Notes under the pieces: generated by a model | Told to the model about the DNA's origin: nothing | Seen by the model: the letters and a program-made list of their open reading frames with translations, nothing else | Database searches by the model: none | Shown here: piece after piece, positions 33,450-44,394 of the stretch | How the letters are laid out: each line of letters begins with the position of its first letter | Position numbering within the stretch: position 1 is the first letter of the stretch | Source of the DNA: Linanthus parryae | Taxonomy: Eukaryota; Streptophyta; Magnoliopsida; Ericales; Polemoniaceae | Assembly (NCBI GenBank): GCA_023055425.1 | Contig: JALGPY010000008.1 | Location: forward strand, 7,822,501-7,886,500 | Reading direction: 5' to 3' | Length of the DNA: 64,000 bases | Position numbers and translations under genes: made by a program

Positions 33450-34620
33450 CTAAAAGAACGAATTTATCCCTGAAACTAATTTGGTGACGAACTGCCCCAA
33501 ACTAAACAGAAGAAGCCTTAAAAGAGATTACCAAGCATATTTATGTGCTCTTTATGCTTGAGAAGTCTTGGAGAGACTTGAATCCTTGAGAGTTTTAAGT
33601 GTTATTCAACGGTGGAAGAGAAGAGAAGAGAAATGAGTGAATGAATGAGAAGAAGGTGGTGTTCTTGGTGGCTGGTCATCAAGAGATAGATAGAGAAGTA
33701 GAGAGATAGAGAATGTGGAGGGTGGTCTATTGGAGTGAATCATTCTGATGGCTCGATGTAAGAAGACTACTTATAGAGCACATGGAGCATTATTTTTTAT
33801 GCGCGTTGACTAAATTAGCGTAGTATAAGGATTTGAAGAGTAAATATTTGATGGAGACTTGCTAGCTATGGTAGAAGAAGTAATAACAATAATTGAGGGG
33901 TTTATATGCAATAACTAGATATTAAGGGTAACTACACTATTACATATATACAAGAGGAGTATTTTAGGAAATCTAAACTAACAAAAATTAACACAAAATA
34001 TCATTCTTTTCAATTTTAAAAATTAAATTAAAAAATACTCTAGAAAATATCTTCAAACTTTTCTAAATTAGGAAATGACCCTACATACTAGAATCATAAA
34101 TGTCACATAATACCACTGTACTTCAGATGCTAACATTAGTTCAAGAGTAAGTTTCAAATAGTGATTTGTTGAAATCCTCAAAACCTTTTACCGAAATGAC
34201 CCAAAATAAAATATGGGTACTTCATCATCTCCTCCTTGAAATGAAGTTTTGTCTCAGAAGCTTAAAAAAAATTGTGAGGAAAACTACAAACATACTTCCC
34301 GAAAATGCAATTAATGCATATGAGAGCTTTATGCAATTCTAATGCAAACAGAACACTTATTTTAACGAGACTCTCAGTCGTTTTCTTCATCCCCACTCGC
34401 ATTATTTACAATTAGCATAAGTAAAAGCTTGGCAAACAATTTTGAGAATTCCAGATAAACATACAAGATCTCAAGTTTAGAAAGTAAATAAAAATTTAAT
34501 CAATATCTAAACAAGTCAGCTTAACTTTTAGAGAGACAAACTAAGACTTGGAACCCTCATGAAGGTGTTACACTCTCCTCCTCAACCGAGCACGACACAA
34601 CCCGGCGACCACAAAACTAA
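33450..34620 (-). mobile_element. Possible gypsy LTR remnant
   Basis: On the minus strand 34265-34220 reads CTGAGACAAAACTTCATTTC then AAGGAGGAGATGATG, which resembles the end of a chromovirus pol plus polypurine tract running into an LTR. A second such word (GAGGAGGAGAGTGTAACACC, minus) is at 34584-34565. No LTR pair or TSD was found and no coding remains, so this is a weak call. Confidence 0.3.
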
Positions 34621-34799
34621 CATCGTATTTTTTTTAAAGGGCTAGTTGAGTATCTTTTACGTATTGTCCCATTTTTAAAAGAAATATATGGCTAATTGGA
34701 GTTGCATTTTTGTCCACCCGGTTTAGTTAAAAAGAATGATATTTTTACCCTCCCCAAATGTCATAAAATGTATAGTTTGGAGGATAAATTTGAAAAAAT

Positions 34800-34867
34800 A
34801 AAATAAAAATAAAATTTTACACCACCCTCTGAATTCAGAGGGTGGTGTAAAATTTTATTTTTATTTT
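34800..34867. repeat. Perfect 68-bp palindrome
   Basis: Arms 34800-34833 and 34834-34867 are exact reverse complements with no spacer. The centre is GAATTC, flanked by CACCACCCTCT and its complement, then AT-rich A/T tracts. A strand would fold to a 34-bp stem without a natural loop (cruciform-prone). The flanks do not extend the symmetry. Confidence 0.95.
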
Positions 34868-36184
34868 CACATGCTCATCCAAACGCCGCAATAGTAACTT
34901 TAGATGAATGGCGACATTGATGGCGACCATCAATGAAGTTAGACCATGGATGCGTTTACAACTACAACAAATGTATCTTTCAGTTTTCACATAAAACGTA
35001 GATTAGTAGTAGACTCAAATTGTGTTAGAAATAATAGGAATGATAAAAAGTTAAGTGGGTGCCAACGCTATTGAGATGTGTTTAAACTATAGCGATGAAT
35101 TTTTTCTAACATTTGCACCTCAAATCTCCAATACTTTATCGTACATGTTTTTGTTTCATACCTAGCATGCTTTTTATTTTTTATTTTTTATTTTTTTTTT
35201 TTTGTTGAAAAAACCTTGCCTGCTTTTTACTTACATATATTTGAATCAAGTTGATAATACAATGTATATAAGAATATATAAATATATTATACTTAATCGA
35301 GCCCCTCAATGCTCAAAACCCGCGGGTTTAGGGCGCGGGACTGATGCCGGCTAACATCCCTCACCCCTCAACCCGGCCTGGCCCCTCCTCCTCCGGACCT
35401 CCAACTCAGCACCGCCCGTCCCCTCTCTGCCAACCTTCAACCCGGGCCGGCTCCTTGACACTTTGAATTCCCTCCCTCTCGTTAAAAATAAACCCTAGTT
35501 CTACCCCCTTTCAAAAATCCCTTAAGACAAAGCAATTTAATTGGGTTTAGGTGACTTAACTTTACTGTCATTAACGGATTGTATGATGACAAGAGCGTTA
35601 GAGCTGTTAAATCTCTTTGTCAAAACATTTTAATAAAAGAAAGAAAGTTTTGTGGACGTAATACAACTTTGTTCTTAAACTATATGTTTACCATTAAAAT
35701 ATTGTGTGATATACATAATTTTGGAATATCATTTTTGAATTTTGCGATGACTTCAAAGTCAACAGGTCCACAACAATGGACTCCTTTTATGAAAGAAACA
35801 AAGCCACAGCTTGCTCTCTATTAGGAAGGGAGTGATGCGTGTAGGATTTTATTCCTCGCATTTTTCTATCTTTCATTCTAGAGATTGGTCATGTATTAAT
35901 TAGCTGCTGAAGTGTGCTGTGGTGTGCCAATAACTACTATCCTTTCCTAGTTAAAATAATCAAAATATTAAATAACCACAAGTAGTACCACCAACAATTA
36001 CCAGCCTCCATAAAGAACAATTGATTGTCAAAACCTAGCCAAAAGAACATAAATTCATAATTACACAGCAAATAGGCAGAATTGACATCTTCCTCCCCAG
36101 GTTCACCCTTCTTTCTCCTCTTTTCCCCTTGCAGTTACAGCACCATCACTCCATTAGTATCCTCTTCCTCCTCCCGTAACGTAT
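34868..36184. other. Non-genic, with a GC-rich island
   Basis: No supported gene. 35170-35203 is T-rich low complexity. 35310-35460 is unusually GC-rich (CCCGCGGGTTTAGGGCGCGG, CCCGGCCTGGCCCC) in an AT-rich setting, but no open frame or repeat partner is seen. Confidence 0.4.
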
Positions 36185-36453
36185 CATGATACCGTGAGGG
36201 TATCAGGTTTCAGAATATTATAGAACTATGTGGAAGGTTGACGGATATATTAGAGACTTCTCGAATATTCTTAAATAGGAATACTGTGGAATAATGTAAA
36301 GAATGAGGTAGCTTCTAGATTATTATTAATTATATTATCTAGATCCTTCCATAGAGGAAAATGAATTATATAAATAGGTGAGAGCTCATTTGGAACAAAA
36401 AAATCTCTCTCAAGACTTGCACTTCCTTTTTGTAATAAATTTTTCACTTCCAA
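36185..36453 (+). mobile_element. Possible solo LTR
   Basis: GTATCATGATACCGTGAGGG opens the stretch. A TATA box (TTATATAAATAGGTGAG, 36366) and a TTTTGTAATAAATTTTTC end follow, as in copia LTRs. It abuts the stop of the F-box fragment. No second copy or TSD was found. Confidence 0.3.
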
Positions 36454-36861
36454 TTAGCTCCAGCAATTATGATTTTGAAATTTAATGTGAAAAATAAAAG
36501 TATGATTTTGTAAAACTATAACTCCTGCAACCACACCATCAGGATACATTGAAGCGTAGGATTGCACTGGCGAGAAGCGGAGAATCAAAATAGTCTCTTC
36601 TTCCTCCTCCTCCTCGTCCCCCCCCTTCCCCCCCAAATAGCATTCCTCCGAGAAAAAGTTCTTAAATTTCTCTGTGACCATGAGAATGGGAGGCGGTGGG
36701 TTAGGACGGTTGAAGAGCATCTGAGTCAACAAGTGTCCCCAATTGCTGCACACTCTTCGGCATAGGGGGACATCCCTCAAAGGGAGGCGCCTGAAAACCA
36801 CCTCAAGCAAATCGCGGTTCATATTGCCCCAATCAGGGTTTGGCAATTTCTTTCTTTCCAT
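36454..36861 (-). pseudogene. F-box protein N-terminal fragment
   Basis: F-box proteins recruit substrates to SCF ubiquitin ligases. Residues 10-43 match the F-box (WGNMNRDLLEVVFRRLPL, VPLCRRVCSNW). The start ATG is at 36861. After residue 75 comes an acidic run (GGDEEEEEEE) beside G and C homopolymers, a likely frameshift zone, and then a tail without recognisable repeats. The frame ends at 36454, next to LTR-like sequence, so the gene appears cut. The usual C-terminal partner, a DUF295 domain, lies head-to-head on the other strand at 37125. Confidence 0.7.
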
Positions 36862-36996
36862 CGGAAGATCATAACTTGAGAAAGATTAGGGTTTGGGTCT
36901 GATTGAAACGAAAGGGGAAAGGGAATGCTTGCGATTGCGGTGGTGATTATGAGTTTTCCGATTAGGATCAGGAGCGATAAGACAAGATTTCTAGAA

Positions 36997-37098
36997 GTTT
37001 GCTTTGGGTAGGAGTTTCCGTTTGAATTCTCGAAGAGTTGATAACATGTTTTACCTTTAATTTTCTAATCAAGTACTTTGCTTTCTAGCTCACAGAAG
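36997..37098 (+). repeat. 102-bp direct repeat, first copy (second at 37766-37867)
   Basis: GTTTGCTTTGGGTAGGAGTT to TAGCTCACAGAAG occurs at 36997-37098 and 37766-37867 with four differences. The pair brackets the DUF295 frame. The word TTGCTTTCTAG near its end looks like a 3' splice site, so the unit may be a duplicated intron end. Confidence 0.9.
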
Positions 37099-37124
37099 CT
37101 TGGGACTGCAGTGGCGAGCGGAGG

Positions 37125-37631
37125 ATGTTTGACCGTTTCAGTACGGTTCAAGCCCCCTTGGGCACCCAATTGAAGAAAAACTGGATCTCTCAATACGATG
37201 CACCGATGAAAGTTTTGAGTCTTAAACCAAGTCTAGAAAAGAATCGGCTTTGTTTCCTCGATACCTTATTGGTTGATTCACGAGGCGAATTGTTGATTGT
37301 AACGAGGAACCGTCCACATGTGTTCGAGGCTGAGCCGAGGAAACGGTTTTCCGTTTACAGATTGGACCTAGATGCAAAAAAATGGGATTCTGTGATATCA
37401 CTCGGAGAAAGAGTCATATTGTTGTTGTGCGGGGTGGACAATATGTTCTTATCTACCCTTGATTTCCCCATATACGAGAGTGACTGCATTTATTTTGATT
37501 TCGGGGAAAGGATTTGGATCTTTAATCTTGGAGATGGCTCCCTAAAGGAAGCCGGGACTAGGGACATTCTGACAAGCGAAGAGGCCTTGCAAGAGTTTTG
37601 GACGACCGAGACAGTCCACCGGCTCCAATAA
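37125..37631 (+). pseudogene. DUF295 domain fragment (F-box/DUF295 family)
   Basis: A 168-codon frame with LLVDSRGELLIVTRNRP, RFSVYRLDLDAKKWDSVISL and ESDCIYFDF..IWIFNLGDGS, the standard core of the DUF295 domain found at the C-terminus of plant F-box/DUF295 proteins. The F-box and the first half of the domain are missing on this strand. A possible 3' splice site (TTTCTAG, 37088) precedes the frame, so it may once have been a second exon. The F-box part lies 264 bp away in opposite orientation. It could be part of a rearranged single gene or of a neighbouring paralogue. A 102-bp direct repeat lies on both sides. Confidence 0.7.
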
Positions 37632-37867
37632 TGTTAAGTCACTTTTAAATCTCAATGTTATATCTAAATTTTCTTTGCTCTCTTTGATGATTGATGAAGA
37701 GATTGGTGGCATAGTTGGAAAACATATTGAGAATATTGTTATGAAACATAAGTAGTGAGTTATTTGTTTGCTTTGGGTAGGAGTTTCTGTTTGAATTCTC
37801 GAAGAGTTGATAACATGTTTTACCTTTAATTTGCTAATCAAGTGCTCTGCTTTCTAGCTCACAGAAG

Positions 37868-38489
37868 TAGAACTGAATTTTAATTGAAATTGAGAGTAGA
37901 GTCTATTTTAAAGTAGTTGGTAATCAGTTAAGATTAATTTAAATTGTATGAAATCTACTAAAGAAGATTCAAGAAAAGCTCTAGCTCCCTGATTGATATT
38001 GTAATGATTTTATTGCAATAGAATATGCTTTCCCTGTAGGTATGTGATATTGATATTGAATTGAAGTCCCTATTGAAGATCTCTAGGTACGTGAGCAGTG
38101 TTAAAGGATTGACAAATCAACTAGAGCTTGTATAATTCTGATTTTGGCAAATTAACTAGAGAATGAATGAGTAACCGCAGTTGTTGGTTAGTTAATTACG
38201 AAGAGCCGAAGCTATTAATTTTCAGACATAGCGAAGTAAATTCATCTGAGATGGGTAAATTACAGGCCATTGGGTTTGGTCCCTATAGAAAAACAAGGCT
38301 ATTTACCCGTCAGTAGACAAAAACTTCATTTGTTTAGTACTTTCCTTTCCTACCTTGAATCTGGATTATTAGCATGCACTAGACTAATTCACGTCTTCTC
38401 CTGGTTGATTTGAGCTGCACGGAGGTGATGCTTGAATCGAGCTTCTTGAAGGAATTTTATTTACAATTATAACTTCTCCGATTTGACAT

Positions 38490-38531
<42 letters not shown>

Positions 38532-39241
38532 CCATAGAATGAGAGTGCGCTAACCCAGATAACATAGAAAGCCACATCCATCACCAAAATTGTTTCTCTA
38601 TTTTGGCATATCCGCTTTGATGGTTCCATATTGTAGAAGTTCATCTGAGCATTGGAAAGCTCAATTATTTAGAAATTAACAGTCTTGTTTGAACTGGTGA
38701 GGTCTCATGTGTCTATGCATGTAGAGAAAGAATTATATTGTATACAAACTGATCCACTGTTAACGGGTCTAGCTCATCTACATACCTAATGAATGCATGT
38801 ACTACCATCAAAATACACGTATAGTAATTTGTTTTTACACAAAACATAAGCATTATACATGAGATGCAAGAATTTTTAGTTTTAAAGTACATTTTAGCAC
38901 CTAACAAGTTACCAACATATTGGAAATCATGAATAGAGGATGCCCCTTTAAATTATGAGTTGATAAATACAAGTTACATGATTTAACTTGATTTTGGAAC
39001 GTGAAATTTAGGCAGCAAAACTTTGTGTGATTGAAATTTTCTAGATGGTTTCTTAAAATTTTCAGCAAACAATGTGTTATACTTATAGATATTGTAGTAT
39101 ACAATTCGTTGCTATGTGAACTCGTAAGAGCTGCAAAAGCAAAGCTCACTTTTGTAATGTGAATATAGCAAGAAAAAATGCTAATCTTTGCAAGTCGAAC
39201 CCCCGGGGCATGATCTGATCCTGATATGTAATAATCCCGTT
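37868..39241. other. Non-genic spacer with a T33 run
   Basis: No supported gene. 38494-38526 is an uninterrupted run of 33 T, possibly the tail of a minus-strand retroposed sequence, though no source was identified. Confidence 0.45.
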
Positions 39242-39404
39242 GTTCCTACAGGTTCTTCAAGAAAGTATTCGGGTATTATTTGGGCCTAACAGTTTGGTTA
39301 GCAAAACAAAACAAGAATTTGATAATTTTTGTGGTATCGTTTTGCTAACTAAATCGCTAGGCCCAAATAATACCCAAATCATTTTTTGAAGAACGTGGAG
39401 GAAC
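39242..39404. mobile_element. Foldback MITE
   Basis: The left arm GGTATTATTTGGGCCTA and TTAGCAAAAC matches the inverted right arm (GGTATTATTTGGGCCTAG, TTAGCAAAAC), with arms of about 58 bp and a short AT-rich loop. The outer GTTCCTACAGGTTCTTCAAG matches GTTCCTCCACGTTCTTCAAA inverted. About 163 bp, non-coding. Confidence 0.75.
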
Positions 39405-39702
39405 TGAAGGAGTAAGTCTTTAGGGGTTTAATTAATCCTCTAAGTGATTTGAAGTTAGTCTAAGCAGTGATAAATTGTCTATTACTCCCAGAAGCGGTAC
39501 GTGGTATTATTAACAAATGTCAATGACTACCAGAACGGAGTTTTCCTTGTCTTGTTTTATTGTCAATTGAACCCATACACCAGTATAACCAGTGAAGATA
39601 TTTGGAAAGTAAAGGGTAGTGTTGAGGTGGGAACATACTCTATATGGGCTGCATTTCGTTGTTACTTATCCCTGATATTTTTGTTTGTATATCGTTTCTA
39701 GG

Positions 39703-39831
39703 AGTCATCTGCCAAAATGGGCTGTAAAGGAGAATGATAAGGACCCTGACCTTGCCTTCACAGATCAATGGGAAGGTAAAGCCACAAGTATCAGTCTCTT
39801 GGTTCTGATACCCTCACCAGTCCTGAAGTGA
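39703..39831 (+). pseudogene. Possible orphan exon, unrecognised
   Basis: A consensus-like 3' splice site (TTTGTATATCGTTTCTAG, to 39701) is followed by the frame SHLPKWAVKENDKDPDLAFT and DQWEG, whose composition is protein-like. A GGAAG-GTAAAG 5' splice-like site comes near 39773. If unspliced the frame runs 42 codons to TGA at 39829. No neighbouring exon was found in order. It could be a relic of a host gene or chance. Confidence 0.3.
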
Positions 39832-40164
39832 GTCGTCGGCGTGCTGACTTGAACTCTAACACAAGATCAAGCATGATAGTGTTTTAAAGATGCAACTCAT
39901 TCGCGCTTTGTAGCTCTTTTATAACTTGTGTTTTGTGTAATTTGATGTGAAGCTGTAACATTTGACCCGAAATTGATGGGTTGTGTATGAATTCATCCTA
40001 ACATTTTTGTTGACGATGAATTAAAGGAGTGGTCACCTTGTGTTTGTATTTGGTTGTATATTCAATTTCTAAACTTTTTAAATTAGATTTCATATATATA
40101 TATATATACACACACATATGTATGTATGTATGTATATACATATAGTAGTCCTCAGAATAGCATT

Positions 40165-40985
40165 CTACTAGTATAATAGCCACGGGAAACAAATATGGCC
40201 CAGTTAATTGATTTTGGTGGTAATAAATGCTAATTGCCATAGCTAGTTACCGTGGAAAAAATTTGCCACATTACTGTGGCTAATGAAAGGAATCGAAGGA
40301 TTCCAGAAAAAATCAAACAAGCAAATCAAAGATAGAACAATTTCATTGAATTTCAGAAACGATTTTGACAGAGTGTCTTTACATTTTTCTGGAAACGAAG
40401 AAAGGGGAAGAACATGAAACCCTAGCTACTGCAGCAGGGTTATATACCCAGAAAACCAACGGTCTTATTTTAGACCGTTGGATCATGAGATCTCATCACA
40501 GTCGTTCATGGCTTGTGAGAAATTACACTCAGGCCCAGATCATTTGATCTCTATTACAAGTAAGTCTAATGAAGTTTCAAAATAGCCAACGAACTTCAAG
40601 AAATAGCAAAAAAAACATGAAGACATAATTCTGGATTTTTGACAAGTTTTGGGAAAAGGCATAAATACCCCCTTTTGACATTAGTTGTGAATTTTGCACA
40701 AGACTTTGATTTTGGTCTTGAAAAACAGCAACATTCTTTTATCTTCAACACTTGATCAACACTTCTTCAATTCTGCTAATAGCTAATTGATGGATTAAGA
40801 CAATTTTCTACTTTTCCACGGTCATGAGTGTGGCAAAAATTTCCCCACGGCTAGTAAAAAAGCCACACCACCTTTCAGCACGGTCAATCACCGTGGCAAG
40901 ACCCGTCGCTAATATTTTTGGCCACGGGAATTCAAGCTTTCGCCACATGATTTACCCGTGGCTAAATGCCAAATTACTGGTAGTG
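40165..40985. mobile_element. CACTA-like non-autonomous element
   Basis: The right end, inverted, reads CACTACCAGTAATTTGGCAT then TTAGCCACGGG. The left end TACTAGTATAATAGCCACGGG is a diverged match. GCCACGG and CCGTGGC words recur near both ends, as in CACTA subterminal regions. The core (40330-40560) contains a hairpin (CCAACGGTCT/AGACCGTTGG) and LTR-like sequence, but no transposase. The 3-bp TSD is not clear. Confidence 0.5.
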
Positions 40986-41593
40986 CGTTGCCATCCCTGT
41001 TGAGCAGAGGGAGTAATACCCAGGCTTGAGTTTACTCTGGTACCATTACAATAGGTGATCACTCTGGTACCATTACTAATGAAGGTCGTCATCAGATCAC
41101 TTTTTAGATTTAGGGTACCTTGTCCTATCATGCACCTTTCCAGTTATCCTCTATGAAGTGTGTCCATACCTCCCAAAATCAACGAGGAATACATTCTCAC
41201 GGACGTAGGAGTGCCCCTTCCAGGATATCCATACGAGACTTGAGTAGACGAGTCGAGATCCTACGATGTAAAAACTACCCTTAGAGTGAGGTTACCCTCC
41301 TTCCAAAAGGAAAAGATGTATCTATCAGATTCGGATCTCGTTAGTCGGGTCGGGCCTTGGGTCTTTAGCTTCCATGCATTGATCCTGTGGAAATTGGTTT
41401 GGGCATGCAATCTTGAATCTTACAGCACGGGGATGAAGCTTGAACAAGGGTTGGAAGCTTGATCTTGAATAGGTTTATTGTGCTTTGTGTGCTCTTGAAT
41501 CTCCGGCGGGATGTTTATGTATCTTCAAGGCATGCTAGATTTATGTCTGCATTTTCAATCAAATGATGCGAGAATGAGTAGTTTGAATGAGGT
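40986..41593. other. Non-genic spacer
   Basis: No supported gene. CTCTGGTACCATTAC occurs twice in tandem near 41034 and 41061. Confidence 0.4.
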
Positions 41594-42131
41594 ATCTATT
41601 GAGACATGGACTGTTTAGATATCGTTTCTATATATGTTATGTTGCTGGTGAAGCATGATATTGGTGTGTTGCGTGGTCAATGTTACTGTTCGATAACCTG
41701 CTGCAGTTTAATTAGTTACTATGTCTCTACGCAAGTGGTTAGACGTTACTTACTCAGCTTTTTGGCTCACCTTAATATTTTGCAGGTTATGAAGGTTGAT
41801 CGGACAGTAAATACGGAGTGATATCCGTTGATTTGTTAGTGTTCGAGAATCGTAGACATGATTATTGTATTCATTTATTTGCCAATACTTCTAAATAAAT
41901 ACTCCCTATTTCTGCTTTTATGTGTCTGATCAACACATTTTCTGTATTTCTCACTTTGATAAACTATATATCTCAATGTTCTATTATTGGTAGTTGATCA
42001 AACTGCCCAAAGGGTGCGTCTTTGCACCAATTGTGGCACCAGCAAGTGCGTATCTTAAGCCAAGCAAGTGTTGAGAATGTGAGATGCCTAATTTCACCAT
42101 TCCAAGTGTTTGAAGGTACCCAAATAGTTAA

Positions 42132-42257
42132 AACCGACTAACAAATGGACAGAAGAGGAGCCTGTCGAACAAGTACAAGAAAATGGAGTAACCGCTTGCG
42201 ATGCAACTTGATAGGGGTGGAAGGGGAATTTTTGCAGAATTAATGAGTAATTGGTAA
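42132..42257 (+). repeat. 126-bp direct repeat flanking the LINE fragment (second copy 43940-44065)
   Basis: AACCGACTAACAAATGGACA to GAGTAATTGGTAA occurs at 42132-42257 and 43940-44065 with only two differences. Copy 1 of the segment has it once (19381-19490). It is either an unusually long target site duplication of the insert or a local duplication made at insertion. Confidence 0.9.
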
Positions 42258-43939
42258 CAAACATGGATAAGTACAATCTACAAAGATTCGAGCATATTGA
42301 AAGAGGGAGAATAAGGCTCACGATAGTTGGAAAAGATCGTCGAAAGCTTCTTGTGATGATGCCTCGGAAGAAGAACGAAGAAACAACAATGGAGGTGGGA
42401 GGGGTTTCTACGAACCGTCTCCTGCGTTCCTATCTTTTTTTTTGTCATTTCAATTTTGTTTTAATTTCAGCCCACAAGTTATGGAATCTATAAAAAGACA
42501 CTACAATCCCCCTAACTTAAGAGTATATACAAACACATACCCCCTAACAAAAATATGAATGTTTTAACTATAAATAACACATTTAACACACTAATAATCA
42601 TTAAACACATATGAACATACATATATCCACCTCTAAAATCATATAATATGCCAAATACTACATGAACACATCAACTAACAATTAACAATAATTATTAACG
42701 TAGTGATAATAATAGTAATAATTATAAGAATTACGGATCTCTACACTTTATTTGGCGTATCATCTCCGGGCGACTACCATTAAATATCAATCTCGGCCCT
42801 TCTCATGATCATGTCATGACCAACCTGAATCATTACTCCATTTATTCTGAGATTGTTACTAAACATCCATCGTTTGGAAACATATACTTCCCGTTTCTCA
42901 CTATCCATTATGGAATTCGTCTAACTGCAAAGACTGGATATACCAACAAACTCATCAAGACGATACTTTTATCTCCTCTAAGACACCGTGGAGTACTCTT
43001 TTCGGTTACACACTTTGGAACATTTGGGTCGCTCGAAATAATCTTGTTTTCAAAAACGTCGGGTTCTATACCCTCAACATTATCAATAATAGTTACAACT
43101 CCACATATAACTTTACTTTCCTCCAACCACCACAGCCTCCGAAACGAACTACTTGTATTAATGTTACATGGCAACCTCTACCCGTCAATTCAATTGAACT
43201 TAATACTGGTGGTTCCTTCAACTTCACCACGAGCATAGGAGGTAGTGGGGGTGGCCTCCGTGATTCACAAGGTAATTGGCTTTACGGGTTCTCAACTCAT
43301 ACCCCTTTTTCTTCAGTTTTAGAGGCTGAATGTCTTGCCTTGTGGTATGGTCTTGCTCTTGCTCATCATAATCACTACACCAATTTACATAGTGATGTTG
43401 ACTCCTCCACACTTGTTCATCTCTACAACATGATCCTCCTTTTCCGCATTATATTCATATTCTCTTGGTGGATTGCACATAAATACTGAGGTTACATTGG
43501 GATTGGAGGGTCCAGCATGTTTACCGGGAGGCCAATCAAGTGGTGGACCGACTGGCCGAGGTGGGCCACCAACTCTCTAAACCCTTTCAACTTTACCCGA
43601 CAATACCACCAGAGCTACAACAACTTTTGGAGGATGACAAACTTCAAAAAGCTACTTCACGTATCATCTCCAGAACTGCCATGCCTTGATGGCTACTGTC
43701 GACTTTTGGGCTCCGATCAAGCTTTCTTCTGGTGACTTCGCGTTTTGTCTTCATTGCTCCGTTTGTACAAATACTACTGTCCCTCGTTGTAACATTCTCG
43801 TGTGTCGTCTACTAGTTTGCTCTCTTTTGGTATGGACGTGTTAGATAACGAGTGGCCACCCGGACTACTGTATGTTACCGTGTTTTGCCTTGATGACCTT
43901 AACTCTTGTACTGTACTTTTTCATGTAATATAAAGCTAG
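42258..43939 (+). mobile_element. 5'-truncated LINE insertion
   Basis: The insert is bounded by the 126-bp repeats. Its 3' half codes for the LINE C-terminus, and it ends CATGTAATATAAAGCTAG, a plausible LINE 3' end. The first 480 bp (42258-42735) are not recognisable LINE. They include a Lys/Arg-rich frame (42251-42493: RFEHIERGRIRLTIVGKDRR) of unknown origin and AT-rich sequence. Confidence 0.7.
42738..43689 (+). pseudogene. LINE ORF2 C-terminus: zf-RVT and RNase H-like domain, frameshifted
   Basis: In one frame FIWRIISGRLPLNINLG matches the zf-RVT region after the LINE RT. In the next frames follow LFGYTLWNIWVARNNLVFKN, then LNTGGSFN..GGSGGGLRDSQGNW, LEAECLALWYGLALA and HSDVDS, the RVT_3 RNase H core. 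After a break near 43490, the C-terminus DWRVQHVYREANQVVDRLAE runs to TGA at 43687. RT and endonuclease are missing. Several frameshifts make it non-functional. Confidence 0.8.
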
Positions 43940-44172
43940 AACCGACTAACAAATGGACAGAAGAGGAGACTGTCGAACAAGTACAAGAAAATGGAGTAAC
44001 CGGTTGCGATGCAACTTGATAGGGGTGGAAGGGGAATTTTTGCAGAATTAATGAGTAATTGGTAATAGTATGGTAGTAAGGGGGTTGTTTTTAGATTTTG
44101 GTAGTGTTAGGGGGTCATTTTTCGTTTTAGTAATATTAGTAGGTTATTTTGGTACCTCAGCAAAATCGTATC

Positions 44173-44394
44173 TCTTGTAACAGAACTCCTGTTTCAGAGC
44201 TCTGTTACAAGTTTGTTATAACCTGAGGTATTTGAGCAAGAACCACAAAAGCGAAACAAGAACGAGACAGATATTTAACGCGGTTCACTAACGAATTCGT
44301 AACGAACCCGCTAGCTACTCCACGACTAGAACCAGATATTTTATTGAGAAGAGAACCCGATTACAATGCACGCCGTGGCCAGAACGACCACGGC
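44173..44394 (-). repeat. Left LTR of the copia-type element, first piece
   Basis: Matches 58578-58798 (TGTAACAGAA, GTTATAACCTGAG, ACGAGACAGATATTTAACG, GAACCCGATTACAATGCACG). It is interrupted at ACGGC by the Tekay-like element. Confidence 0.9.

Noticed and set aside
40090..40145. TA/CA/TATG simple repeats, possible regulatory site
   Set aside because: Ordinary microsatellite with no further structure.
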